DNA of 29,283 nt from contig JBBDKV010000014.1 in NCBI GenBank assembly GCA_040879165.1, positions 1 to 29,283 of the forward strand, given 5' to 3'. The notes beneath the pieces are model-generated. The model was not told where the DNA came from, made no database searches, and was given only the letters and a program-made list of their open reading frames with translations. The DNA is from JBBDKV01 sp040879165. GTDB lineage: Bacteria; Patescibacteriota; Microgenomatia; UBA1400; PJMF01. Shown here piece by piece: positions 1-6,016 of the stretch (position 1 is its first letter; each line of letters starts with the position of its first letter). A program made the translations under genes and the position numbers.

Positions 1-2
1 AT

Positions 3-164
3 CTTGAACGCATCCACGTCCACACTGGCCAAGAAGTGCGCATCAATGACACCATCGGCACCATGGGCTCAACTGGCTGGTCAACTGGACCACATCTGCA
101 TTTTGAGATACGGGTACTTGGGATTCCGGTGAATCCGAGGGTGTTTCTTGGATTAAATGATTAA
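3..164 (+). CDS. M23 family metallopeptidase, C-terminal end (5' truncated by window edge)
   Basis: An open frame runs in from the left edge and ends at TAA 162-164, giving 53 residues. It contains GSTGWSTGPHLHFEIR followed by GIPVNPRVFL. This is the classic end of peptidase family M23 (LytM/lysostaphin-type): the HxH pair supplies a zinc ligand and the catalytic histidine, and the PVNP-x-x-F tail closes the domain. Such enzymes are secreted or periplasmic endopeptidases that cut peptidoglycan cross-links. The first zinc ligands and any signal peptide lie outside the window. It is the last core-like gene before the repeat-rich accessory region. Confidence 0.9.
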   Translation, partial: LERIHVHTGQEVRINDTIGTMGSTGWSTGPHLHFEIRVLGIPVNPRVFLGLND

Positions 165-176
165 GAATGTCCTAAG

Positions 177-1460
177 CTAGTAGCTGGACTCGAATCCATA
201 TGCTCGCCATATGTAATCTATAATTTTCTTTTTTATAACGCTGTCAAAATAGTTCAAATTTTTACCATCAAAATTTAATGTAGAAAATACATATTTAACA
301 GGTATTACCGAATTGCCACATTTTCTCGGACCATTGCTAGAATTTCTCATCTCGTGAGCTAGATGCTCATCTCTTCTTAAGTCAGCCAATACGGATCTAT
401 AATCTGATGGTCTCTTGCATAGATAAGAATTTTCACAACCACGAAGTCTTATGCCCAGTGTAAAGTCACCATAGTATCCCACCAAGTGATATGTGTGAAG
501 GGAAAATCTAGCAAAGTTTTTAACTCGTTCACTGAGCGATTGAGGATCAAGAAGCTTATATTTGTTCATAAATGTCCTGCCGTCACGTCCCCTAAATTTA
601 ATAGTTTCTGATTCAAGTTGGTCTGTATCCCAAGTGATTAATCCAGACTCGTAAAGATGAAGCCTATCACAACCAGATTTTATTTCTATACCTTCAAGGG
701 TGGGATTGGGATATTGATTCAATTCATCTCGAGTTACTTTATAGCTATTACAACTAGCATCTTCCCAAGAATTTTCTCCTCTGAGATGATTAGAGTAATC
801 GAGTGCACTAATTATCAGCGGAGAGGTTGGATAAGCATAAAATAATGGATTAAGACCTACTCTGATAGAAGTCGAGCTTAATTCTTCAATTCTTTCGACA
901 AACTGCTTACTGCGATTTTTAAATTCCTGTATTCTAGTTTCAATTTCTCTTGGTTCCATTATGCCAATATTCCTGCCTCTACGAACAAATAGCTTTAGAT
1001 CATCCTCACCATTTTCGTTCCTGACGCGAGCAAATAAAGGTGAGTATTGAATCGGAACATTAATAACCAGGAAGGATGAGTTGCTATTGGCTTCATTCTT
1101 GACTCTTCTAACGTCAACCTGACAAACAGGAGTAAATCCTGTAGCAATTTTGCTCTGCACTACTTCTTCGTACTTAACTGGATACTCGATATCTTGAATG
1201 CCTGCATCTTGAATAGAATTACTTGGCTCACCAACTTTATTATCTTTAATTCCAAGCACTATTGACCCACCAGTACTATTTAATAATGCTCCAACGTCTT
1301 TCAACAATTCTAAGGTATCTTGTTGCTTTTTTTTCTTTACCTTACCCCCTTTTTGTATTGCTGATAAAATATACAAATCTTTCTTGTAATCCAAAATTTG
1401 TGACTCAGGAGTTTCACTGTTAAAAAGATGATTTATTTGCTCAAAAGTAGTAATTAGCAC
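177..1460 (-). CDS. AlbA_2 / Schlafen-type (divergent AAA_4) putative DNA-binding protein
   Basis: 427 residues starting at GTG 1460. The N-terminal 180 residues fit the AlbA_2 domain (PF04326): an early acidic/aromatic segment ESQILDYKKD, then DVGALLNSTGGSIVLGIKDN (glycine-rich core strand-turn), a stretch giving VINVPIQYSPLFARVR, and FVRRGRNIGIMEPREIE. The C-terminal 240 residues (for example DRLHLYESGLITWD) form a second domain I do not recognise. In other bacteria AlbA_2 proteins are regulators or parts of mobile and defence loci. It is divergent from the small XRE regulator at 1508 across only 47 bp, suggesting joint control. The last codons (GGATTCGAGTCC, minus strand 203-180) resemble a tRNA T-arm. 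The specific role is unknown. Confidence 0.75.
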   Translation of the reverse strand: MLITTFEQINHLFNSETPESQILDYKKDLYILSAIQKGGKVKKKKQQDTLELLKDVGALLNSTGGSIVLGIKDNKVGEPSNSIQDAGIQDIEYPVKYEEVVQSKIATGFTPVCQVDVRRVKNEANSNSSFLVINVPIQYSPLFARVRNENGEDDLKLFVRRGRNIGIMEPREIETRIQEFKNRSKQFVERIEELSSTSIRVGLNPLFYAYPTSPLIISALDYSNHLRGENSWEDASCNSYKVTRDELNQYPNPTLEGIEIKSGCDRLHLYESGLITWDTDQLESETIKFRGRDGRTFMNKYKLLDPQSLSERVKNFARFSLHTYHLVGYYGDFTLGIRLRGCENSYLCKRPSDYRSVLADLRRDEHLAHEMRNSSNGPRKCGNSVIPVKYVFSTLNFDGKNLNYFDSVIKKKIIDYIWRAYGFESSY

Positions 1461-1507
1461 CTATAACTCACTTATAATAACTAATTTATTTAGGTTATAA
1501 TCATATC
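1461..1507. promoter_or_regulatory. Divergent promoter/operator between AlbA_2 gene and XRE regulator
   Basis: A 47-bp AT-rich spacer. TATAAT at 1496-1501 lies 6 nt before the ATG at 1508, so the regulator mRNA would be leaderless. On the minus strand TATTAT lies at about 1476-1481, upstream of the GTG at 1460. ACCTA and TAGGT form a widely spaced short inverted repeat flanking the region. The adjacent XRE protein is the natural candidate to bind here; this is inference. Confidence 0.5.
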
Positions 1508-1714
1508 ATGCCACCAAAACCAAAAATCGGCACCAATTTGAAAAAACTTCGCAGTGACAAAAAACTGACTCAGGCGCAGCTGGCGAAACTCGCTGGCATT
1601 ACTGCCAACTACTATGCCCGCATTGAGCGTGACGAGGAAAACCCCTCGATCGAAGTGATCAGAGATATTGCCAAAGCACTGAAGGTAAAATCTTGTGAAA
1701 TTTTAGATTTTTAG
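1508..1714 (+). CDS. XRE/Cro-C1 family helix-turn-helix regulator
   Basis: 68 residues, nearly all of it one HTH_3 domain. IGTNLKKLRSDKKLTQAQLAKLAG carries helices 1-2, and ITANYYARIERDEENPSIEVIRDIAKAL carries the recognition helix and the conserved (R/W)ERxxxNPS turn. There is no additional effector or peptidase domain, so it is a minimal phage-repressor-like DNA-binding protein acting in the cytoplasm, probably as a dimer. TATAAT sits 6 nt before the ATG. The likely target is the shared divergent promoter with the AlbA_2 gene. Confidence 0.9.
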   Translation: MPPKPKIGTNLKKLRSDKKLTQAQLAKLAGITANYYARIERDEENPSIEVIRDIAKALKVKSCEILDF

Positions 1715-1941
1715 TCTATTTTTTTGAAACGAGGCACTTCTAAGCCATCAATGACAACTGTTTCTAAAAACATTTTGAGTGGTCTCACCCAAATTGCCGA
1801 GAGATCATTCTCATACAAAGTCACATAAACAACTAAATCTTCCAAGGTCTCACTATGCTTTGCCACACCTAAAACTGTGTATTTCCCACCTTTATAGTGC
1901 TGGTAGGCACCAAGTTCGATTGTACGCTGAGTGTTATTCAT
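1711..1941 (-). CDS. DUF1653 family protein
   Basis: 76 residues from ATG 1941. It follows the DUF1653 (PF07866) pattern closely: GAYQHYKGGKYTVLGVAKHS, LVVYVTLYEND, IWVRPLKMFLETV and VPRFKKI, a small beta-rich domain of unknown biochemical role. ATG 1941 was chosen over in-frame ATGs at 1947 and 1956 because GAGGATGAG lies at Shine-Dalgarno distance and because it overlaps the upstream gene's stop codon in the usual coupled way. The 3' end overlaps the XRE gene's stop by 4 bp, tail to tail. It is the last gene of a three-gene minus-strand run (PLD protein, 58-aa protein, DUF1653). Confidence 0.85.
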   Translation of the reverse strand: MNNTQRTIELGAYQHYKGGKYTVLGVAKHSETLEDLVVYVTLYENDLSAIWVRPLKMFLETVVIDGLEVPRFKKID

Positions 1942-2110
1942 TCTCATCCTCAACAATTTTATGTGCCGCTACATGAGCCATGGACTTGTGTTCCTCAAGA
2001 AATGCTATTGCATCCTCACGAGATGAGCTTTCATCAACTGTACTGCACAAATATTTCAGCGTCGTTTCAATATCCTGCTCGGTGATTGTGTAACCTGTGG
2101 TTTTCTTCAT
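1934..2110 (-). CDS. Small conserved-looking hypothetical protein
   Basis: 58 residues from ATG 2110 (MKKTTGYTITEQDIE...), acidic and predicted alpha-helical, ending KIVEDENE. An upstream in-frame ATG at 2146 would add 12 residues but would run into the PLD gene. The product has no membrane segment and no motif I recognise. It sits between the PLD-type gene and DUF1653 and overlaps the latter's start, so it is probably co-translated. The function is unknown. Confidence 0.55.
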   Translation of the reverse strand: MKKTTGYTITEQDIETTLKYLCSTVDESSSREDAIAFLEEHKSMAHVAAHKIVEDENE

Positions 2111-2135
2111 AGATCCATATTGTACCTGATGTGAC

Positions 2136-2612
2136 TTAATTAACAAATTTTCCTAGTTTGAGAAACTCAAACATCTCTTCAGCATGCTGCTTGCCATCAA
2201 TCCTGCGCATAATTTCCCGACTATTACTCTGGGAGAGAATATTGAGACTACCTTCCCACAAAACCTGCCTATCAACAATAGCAATTTTGCGATGATGCTG
2301 ATTTGCCGTCGCATACACCTGCACTCCGAGTGCCTCAAACTCTTGAATAGCTTGTTCAGAATACATAGATAGGGGAGCGTCTAAAATACTCGGATCTCGA
2401 GTAATAATATGCGCGCGCACTCCGCGCCTCATCAAACGGCGAAAGTATGGCATCAGAACTCTCATCCTTGAGCTTGAAATAAATGGACTCTCAATTATCA
2501 CTTCGTGACTAGAACGCTCCATATCTGACAGAAAAGATGAATAAAACGACTTCTCGTCAAATAGTCGAGAAGTAAATGCACTCGTCCTCGTACCCAACAA
2601 ATTACTGAGCAT
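2136..2612 (-). CDS. Phospholipase D-like domain protein (single HKD motif)
   Basis: 158 residues from ATG 2612. HHRKIAIVDRQVLWEGSLN (around residues 113-131) contains the HxKx4D signature followed by the G/S-rich strand of PLDc_2 (PF13091). The N-terminal half (EVIIESPFISSSRM, HIITRDP) is the preceding alpha/beta part of the same fold. A single motif means the active site would be completed by dimerisation, as in Nuc-type endonucleases and in PLD domains attached to helicases. I infer a nuclease or phosphodiesterase. The start was chosen because AAGGAG lies 7 nt upstream. That Shine-Dalgarno and the first codons lie inside repeat copy 1, so the repeat supplies the translation signal. Confidence 0.8.
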   Translation of the reverse strand: MLSNLLGTRTSAFTSRLFDEKSFYSSFLSDMERSSHEVIIESPFISSSRMRVLMPYFRRLMRRGVRAHIITRDPSILDAPLSMYSEQAIQEFEALGVQVYATANQHHRKIAIVDRQVLWEGSLNILSQSNSREIMRRIDGKQHAEEMFEFLKLGKFVN

Positions 2613-2743
2613 CAGCATCTCCTTCCATTTCAATAATAGTTACTTTTTTATCAAAATAGGTGAAGCCAAGCTGCTTTAAGTGCTCATATGTCTGGAAGAC
2701 TGAGTCGAGTAGGGGTTCTAACTGAGGGACAATGGGCTCACAT
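2604..2743 (-). repeat. Island repeat, copy 1 (coding-like, minus strand)
   Basis: First of five same-orientation copies. Read on the minus strand it begins TGTGAGCCCATTGTCCC and stays open for about 46 codons. It encodes CEPIVPQLEPLLDSV and FQTYEHLKQLGFTYFDKKVT, ending in TAA at 2602-2604. The stretch 2650-2743 is virtually identical to copy 3 at 7814-7907. The AAGGAGATGCTGATG at its 3' end provides the ribosome site and start of the PLD gene. It probably descends from the 3' end of a protein gene; I do not know which one. Confidence 0.85.
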
Positions 2744-2744
2744 C

Positions 2745-2776
2745 GTAAAAAACAGCCATATATGGCTGTTTTTTTA
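2745..2776. terminator. Perfect A/T-flanked hairpin next to repeat copy 1
   Basis: TAAAAAACAGCCATA pairs with TATGGCTGTTTTTTTA, centred at 2760/2761. The A-tract and T-tract make it a potential terminator in both directions. It directly abuts the 5' boundary of the repeat, as do the hairpins beside copies 2 and 3, with a different stem sequence but the same architecture. Confidence 0.75.
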
Positions 2777-2789
2777 TGATTTGATCGCA

Positions 2790-2905
2790 TGGTAAGAATC
2801 GCACACTTGGGTTCTGCCGCCAAGCGAGCGTGGAATGCTTTGCAGACTCAAACTAACGAAGCGCATGGCTAATCCCCGGAGGGGAGATTCCCGGGGGTCA
2901 CCAAA
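2790..2905 (+). repeat. Structured tail element A (post-hairpin, 2.8 kb)
   Basis: Non-coding stretch following the hairpin. It contains CCGCCAAGCGA (about 2819-2829) and GCATGGCTAATCCCC (about 2863-2877). Both are shared in order with the sequence downstream of the tRNA-Lys terminator (27.99-28.08 kb), and the final hairpin CCCC-GGA-GGGG has counterparts there and at 8.02 kb. It ends GGGGGTCACC. CCCCGG and CCGGGG can also pair over a longer loop. From 2906 to about 3170 I see no gene or further structure. Confidence 0.5.
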
Positions 2906-3172
2906 CAAGCATCATCGTCCCGAAACGGGGATACATACTGACATAAAGTGGTATGATCGCTGTTCGAATAGACTGGATAACCCCATACGAGTCCACTGGT
3001 ATCGAACTGTATAATACCTTGATTTGGATTGAACCTTTTGTGCTATTGATTTCCAAGCTGACGCAGACGTATTAAGCTATATCTATAAAGAAAATTGACA
3101 GGCAAAAATAATCTCAAAAATTGCGTAAAAACAACAAAAAAAGACCTATAGCTTTATTTTTAGTGCTTTTAC

Positions 3173-3181
3173 TGATATAAT
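3173..3181 (+). promoter_or_regulatory. Extended -10 promoter for structured leader and membrane protein
   Basis: TGATATAAT is a perfect extended -10 box (TGn TATAAT, hexamer 3176-3181). No good -35 is visible. Transcription would start near 3188, leaving a leader of about 200 nt before the ATG at 3394. That is unusually long for this genome, where most leaders are nearly absent. Confidence 0.55.
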
Positions 3182-3221
3182 TAGCATTTCTGATTGCATA
3201 CATGCAGAAAATAACTTTCTG

Positions 3222-3355
3222 TAATGTGAGCAAGAAGAAGTATCTCTTCACAGTAATGTGAAGTCTTGCACATTAAAAGCTTGTTGAAAAATTGATTTCC
3301 AATGGGTAGCACTGAGGATAAGAAGTTTTATCCTATCTTGAGCGCTATCCATTGG
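3222..3355 (+). ncRNA. Structured 5' leader: two compact stem-loops
   Basis: Stem-loop 1 (3222-3275): the outer helix TAATGTG...CACATTA plus CAAGA/TCTTG encloses a perfect CTTCACA-GTAA-TGTGAAG hairpin (3246-3263). Stem-loop 2 (3299-3355): CCAATGGGTAGC pairs with GCTATCCATTGG (one G:U), enclosing GGATAA...TTATCC. The 5' strand CCAAT (3299-3303) could instead pair with ATTGG at 3378-3382, next to the GGGAG ribosome site. This suggests a switch that exposes or hides the start of the membrane-protein gene. I cannot assign it to a known riboswitch class. Confidence 0.45.
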
Positions 3356-3393
3356 GCTAGTTAATCACTTTTTTTCAATTGGGAGATAAAAAT

Positions 3394-3690
3394 ATGAGCA
3401 TGGAATTGGCGTTTTTCTTATATTTTATGAAGGCATTGCTTGCAATGGCCTGGCTTTTCTTAATGTTTAGGCGCCTAAGGAATGATTCTCGTAAGCAGCA
3501 GGCTGTCACTGCGATGCTTGCCACAATCTTGCTATGCATAAGTATAGTCCTAGGAATGATAATAGGTGACAGAAAAAGCTGGTGGCATGCTGCGCTTTTC
3601 TTTTCTGGGCTGACAATAGATTTGTGCTTCCTAGCGTTTTCACCGCAAAAAAAGAAGAGATCTCGCCAAATGTCTAGGCTCATCGATTAG
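3394..3690 (+). CDS. Small multi-pass membrane protein, function unknown
   Basis: 98 residues from ATG 3394, preceded by GGGAG at 8 nt. Three hydrophobic segments are evident: about residues 4-22 (LAFFLYFMKALLAMAWLF), 37-57 (AVTAMLATILLCISIVLGMI) and 63-84 (WWHAALFFSGLTIDLCFLAF). A basic loop RRLRNDSRKQQ follows the first segment and a lysine/arginine-rich C-terminus KKKRSRQMSR follows the last. This charge pattern places at least one of these on the cytoplasmic side. It has no recognisable family motif. It is the only gene between repeat copies 1 and 2, and is bracketed by a structured leader and a branched 3' element, so its expression may be RNA-controlled. Confidence 0.65.
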   Translation: MSMELAFFLYFMKALLAMAWLFLMFRRLRNDSRKQQAVTAMLATILLCISIVLGMIIGDRKSWWHAALFFSGLTIDLCFLAFSPQKKKRSRQMSRLID

Positions 3691-3718
3691 GAGCCTCTCA
3701 CTGCAAGCAAATATGTGC

Positions 3719-3830
3719 AGAGCGTCCCGAGGACGACAGAATAAAATAAGCGAGTGAGTTGCTAACGCAACACACATGCGGGGTCACAACCCGCACACTT
3801 ATTTCTGTCATCCAAAGGACGCTCTTTTTT
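3719..3830 (+). terminator. Large branched inverted repeat ending in a T-run (terminator or structured RNA)
   Basis: AGAGCGTCC (3719-3727) pairs perfectly with GGACGCTCT (3817-3825), followed by a T-run to 3830. Nested inside, GACAGAA(TAAA)ATAAG (3735-3750) pairs with CTTATTTCTGTC (3798-3809). Two hairpins sit within that: GTTGC-TAAC-GCAAC (3758-3771) and TGCGGG-GTCACAA-CCCGCA (3777-3795). It begins 29 bp after the membrane-protein stop. The T-run fits an intrinsic terminator, but the branched interior is far more than a terminator needs. From 3831 to 3937 I see nothing else. Confidence 0.7.
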
Positions 3831-3937
3831 AATTCTAGGCTCCATTTTCCTAGAGGCTTATTATCCAGGCACAAAATATTCCTAAGTTTTTTAGGACTAT
3901 TGACACCAATCAGCTCGTCAAACTTGGTTCAAACAGT

Positions 3938-4079
3938 TTACCTATCGTCAACATCTCCTTCCACTTTAATAATAGTTACTTTTCTATCAAAATAGGTAAA
4001 GCCAAGCTGCTTTAAGCGCTCATACGTCTGGAAAACTGAGTCGAGCAGGGGTTCAAACTGAGGGACAATGGGGTCACAT
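3938..4079 (-). repeat. Island repeat, copy 2
   Basis: Same minus-strand reading frame as copy 1: CDPIVPQFEPLLDSV, FQTYERLKQLGFTYFDRKVT, stop TAA at 3938-3940. Compared with copy 1 over 35 codons there are about eight changed codons, half of them synonymous and the others mostly conservative. It shares several variants with copy 4 (CTG, GTT, His to Arg, Lys to Arg). Its plus-strand boundary is GGGGTCACA. No gene follows it immediately on the minus strand. Confidence 0.85.
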
Positions 4080-4084
4080 ACAAA

Positions 4085-4108
4085 AAAAGACAGATATATC
4101 TGTCTTTT
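4085..4108. terminator. Perfect A/T-flanked hairpin next to repeat copy 2
   Basis: AAAAGACAGATA pairs with TATCTGTCTTTT (24-bp perfect palindrome), with three more A residues on the left. It abuts the repeat boundary exactly as beside copies 1 and 3. It lies downstream of the minus-strand glycan operon, so it could end that transcript. Confidence 0.7.
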
Positions 4109-4218
4109 ATATAAGCCTCCATTTTGCAATTTATCTAAGAAAAAAACTACAAATTCGTGAATCAACTTCGCGTAATATTGCTTTGCTTGGAAAAACTTTG
4201 ATTTAATTTAAATACTAA

Positions 4219-4299
4219 CCTAAAAGGTCACACGCTAGATATTAACTAGCGATCAAGTGTTGATTGCATGCTTTTTAGCCATGCATGTGACCCCTTAGG
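4219..4299. other. Gapless four-way-junction inverted repeat (cloverleaf-like)
   Basis: The closing stem CCTAAAAGGTCACA (4219-4232) pairs with TGTGACCCCTTAGG (4286-4299), 12 of 14 pairs. It encloses three adjoining hairpins with no unpaired junction base: CGCTAG-7 nt-CTAGCG (4233-4251), ATCAA-GTG-TTGAT (4252-4264) and TGCATG-9 nt-CATGCA (4265-4285). It starts 7 nt after the stop of the minus-strand operon (4307). It is not a tRNA: there is no T-arm or anticodon arrangement. It could be a folded recombination site, a 3'-end RNA structure or a cruciform recognised by a protein. Confidence 0.75.
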
Positions 4300-4306
4300 C
4301 GTTCGG

Positions 4307-6016
4307 TTAACCATTGTCTATTCTCCATAAAATAAAGGAGAATAAACATGAAAAGACGAGAAAAAGCAGCGGAACATGCACCCAGAGGAATGGTAGAAAT
4401 ATTCTTTCAATCAGTCTTCCTGGGTGATGAGTTACATGCCTGGGTTTTATCTCAGATAGATGTTGCTGAGGTGCTTCCCAAACAGTAATATTACTATAGT
4501 GGCGCTCTCCTTGCTGCCATCCCAATCTTGAACCAATTGGATGAAGTATCTCCCAACCTGAGTTTTTGAGGTGTCCCTCTGACCATGCTGAACCAGAAAC
4601 AACATACCTAACTTGCCAGTGTGCAGGATACTGCAGCACTGAAAAAAGCACATCGTAGCTTTTCTCTCCTTCCCATTCACTGGCATCGATTGTTCCGATC
4701 AGAGAATCTCTTAACTCCTGCTTACTGCGTGCCTGATGATAAAACCCATCTACAGTCCAGGCGTTCGTAAGTCTTGATATTCGTACCATCTGAGGTTCTC
4801 CCAACCCCAGCGTCAAATAGTTGTACTCGTCGTGATCATTCAGAAAGCGAACAACCTCCCTCTCTTCCCAGCTAGTAAGAGGTTTTTGTAATAACTCTTG
4901 CTGGTGAGGAAAAGATATTGCTCTCACTATTCCTACCAACATTGTTATGGCAATAAAAGTCATTGTGATAAACCGCATTCTTCCTTTGAAATTTTTCAAT
5001 ATGAAAGCAGCAGGAATAATTATCAAAACTGCTGCCCAAAAAGAAAAACGCTCAAAGGTCAATGTCTCCGAGATACTACCTAGTAATTTTTGAGGAACTA
5101 TAGTGTTTCCACCGAGTCCAAGAATTACTAGGAAGCCTGCCATAGCAATGAGCGGAAGCAAGCGAATATACCTTAGTCCCAACATTACTAATGGAATCAG
5201 GAGAATTACTCCTCCATACATATCCCAGAAGAACATTCTGGCGCTCGATGACACTCTGAAATAAGCATCTCTACTAGGATGGTAGATTTCATTCTGGGGC
5301 AGACTTTCACTCAAGAACCACCACCAGAATGGTAGAATCACCAGAACAGCCACGAATGCAAAACTGATCATCGCGACTGATACTCTGAATAATGATCTAA
5401 GTTTAAAACCTTGAAACCACTGCATCAGAGTTGTTGTTGCAATGAATAGCGGCAGTATCACCAAGCTTGAATGATGATGAGTGGCAATTGCTGTTCCAGC
5501 CAAAAAAGTCCAGCTGAAAAAAGCAGTTAATCCACCATTTCTTAAAAACTTGACATAAGCAGCAGCAGCGAGCAAACCAAAGCATGCTGCAAGAAAAAAG
5601 GGCAATTGCCCAAACGTGTACAGCACAACATAGGCACCCGCAACTCCAGTACTTAATAAAGATGCTATTCCAGCGGATTGCTCATCTAAGACTTCCCGCA
5701 CAAACACAAATACGGATACAGGGAACAGAGTTAGTGCAGCTGCTTGCAAGATTAGGTAACCTGCTTCCAGGCTTACAAAATTTCCCATAAGCGCGATAAG
5801 AAGATGCGCTAGTGGAGCAGATACATAGACACTAAAACCCCCATACCATTTATTCTCCCAGCCGGAATCCCAATGTTGAAGATAGTGTGATGCGAAAAAT
5901 AGGTGCATCTCACTATCCCAATTTTGAGAAATAAAGGGCTGCGTGAGCAGCCCCACATTGAGCAAAGCCACAACGAGTACTGCAAAACCTAAGTACTTAA
6001 TACCGATTCTTTCCAC
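4307..6016 (-). CDS. Large multi-pass membrane protein, GT-C / PTPS-related glycosyltransferase-like
   Basis: 569 residues from GTG 6016. The first membrane segment (about residues 8-25) is followed by a loop with QNWDSEMHLFFASHYLQHWD, matching the acidic first-loop arrangement of GT-C lipid-sugar-dependent transferases and of the 6-pyruvoyl-tetrahydropterin-synthase-related membrane family (PF10131). About ten more hydrophobic segments follow, then a soluble region near residues 385-535 and a C-terminal membrane segment (PFLWVHVPLLFLVFSCLFSF). GTG 6016 has GAGGAG 8 nt upstream; the longer frame to 6046 would need a TTG without a ribosome site. The start overlaps the end of the GT4 gene, implying translational coupling. 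It probably glycosylates a lipid or surface polymer; the exact reaction is unknown. Confidence 0.65.
   Translation of the reverse strand: MERIGIKYLGFAVLVVALLNVGLLTQPFISQNWDSEMHLFFASHYLQHWDSGWENKWYGGFSVYVSAPLAHLLIALMGNFVSLEAGYLILQAAALTLFPVSVFVFVREVLDEQSAGIASLLSTGVAGAYVVLYTFGQLPFFLAACFGLLAAAAYVKFLRNGGLTAFFSWTFLAGTAIATHHHSSLVILPLFIATTTLMQWFQGFKLRSLFRVSVAMISFAFVAVLVILPFWWWFLSESLPQNEIYHPSRDAYFRVSSSARMFFWDMYGGVILLIPLVMLGLRYIRLLPLIAMAGFLVILGLGGNTIVPQKLLGSISETLTFERFSFWAAVLIIIPAAFILKNFKGRMRFITMTFIAITMLVGIVRAISFPHQQELLQKPLTSWEEREVVRFLNDHDEYNYLTLGLGEPQMVRISRLTNAWTVDGFYHQARSKQELRDSLIGTIDASEWEGEKSYDVLFSVLQYPAHWQVRYVVSGSAWSEGHLKNSGWEILHPIGSRLGWQQGERHYSNITVWEAPQQHLSEIKPRHVTHHPGRLIERIFLPFLWVHVPLLFLVFSCLFSFILWRIDNG

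Noticed and set aside
2604..4079. Repeat units as tRNA-like genes on the plus strand (GGGGTTCAAAC resembles a T-loop)
   Set aside because: The bases around it do not form a T-stem, and no anticodon or acceptor arm pairs.
3719..4299. Integron attC sites as explanation for the branched structures
   Set aside because: The RYYYAAC/GTTRRRY core boxes and an integrase are absent, and the four-way junction topology differs from an attC hairpin.
4219..4299. Degenerate tRNA gene
   Set aside because: The middle hairpin has a 3-nt loop, no TTC-type loop is present, and the arms have wrong lengths.
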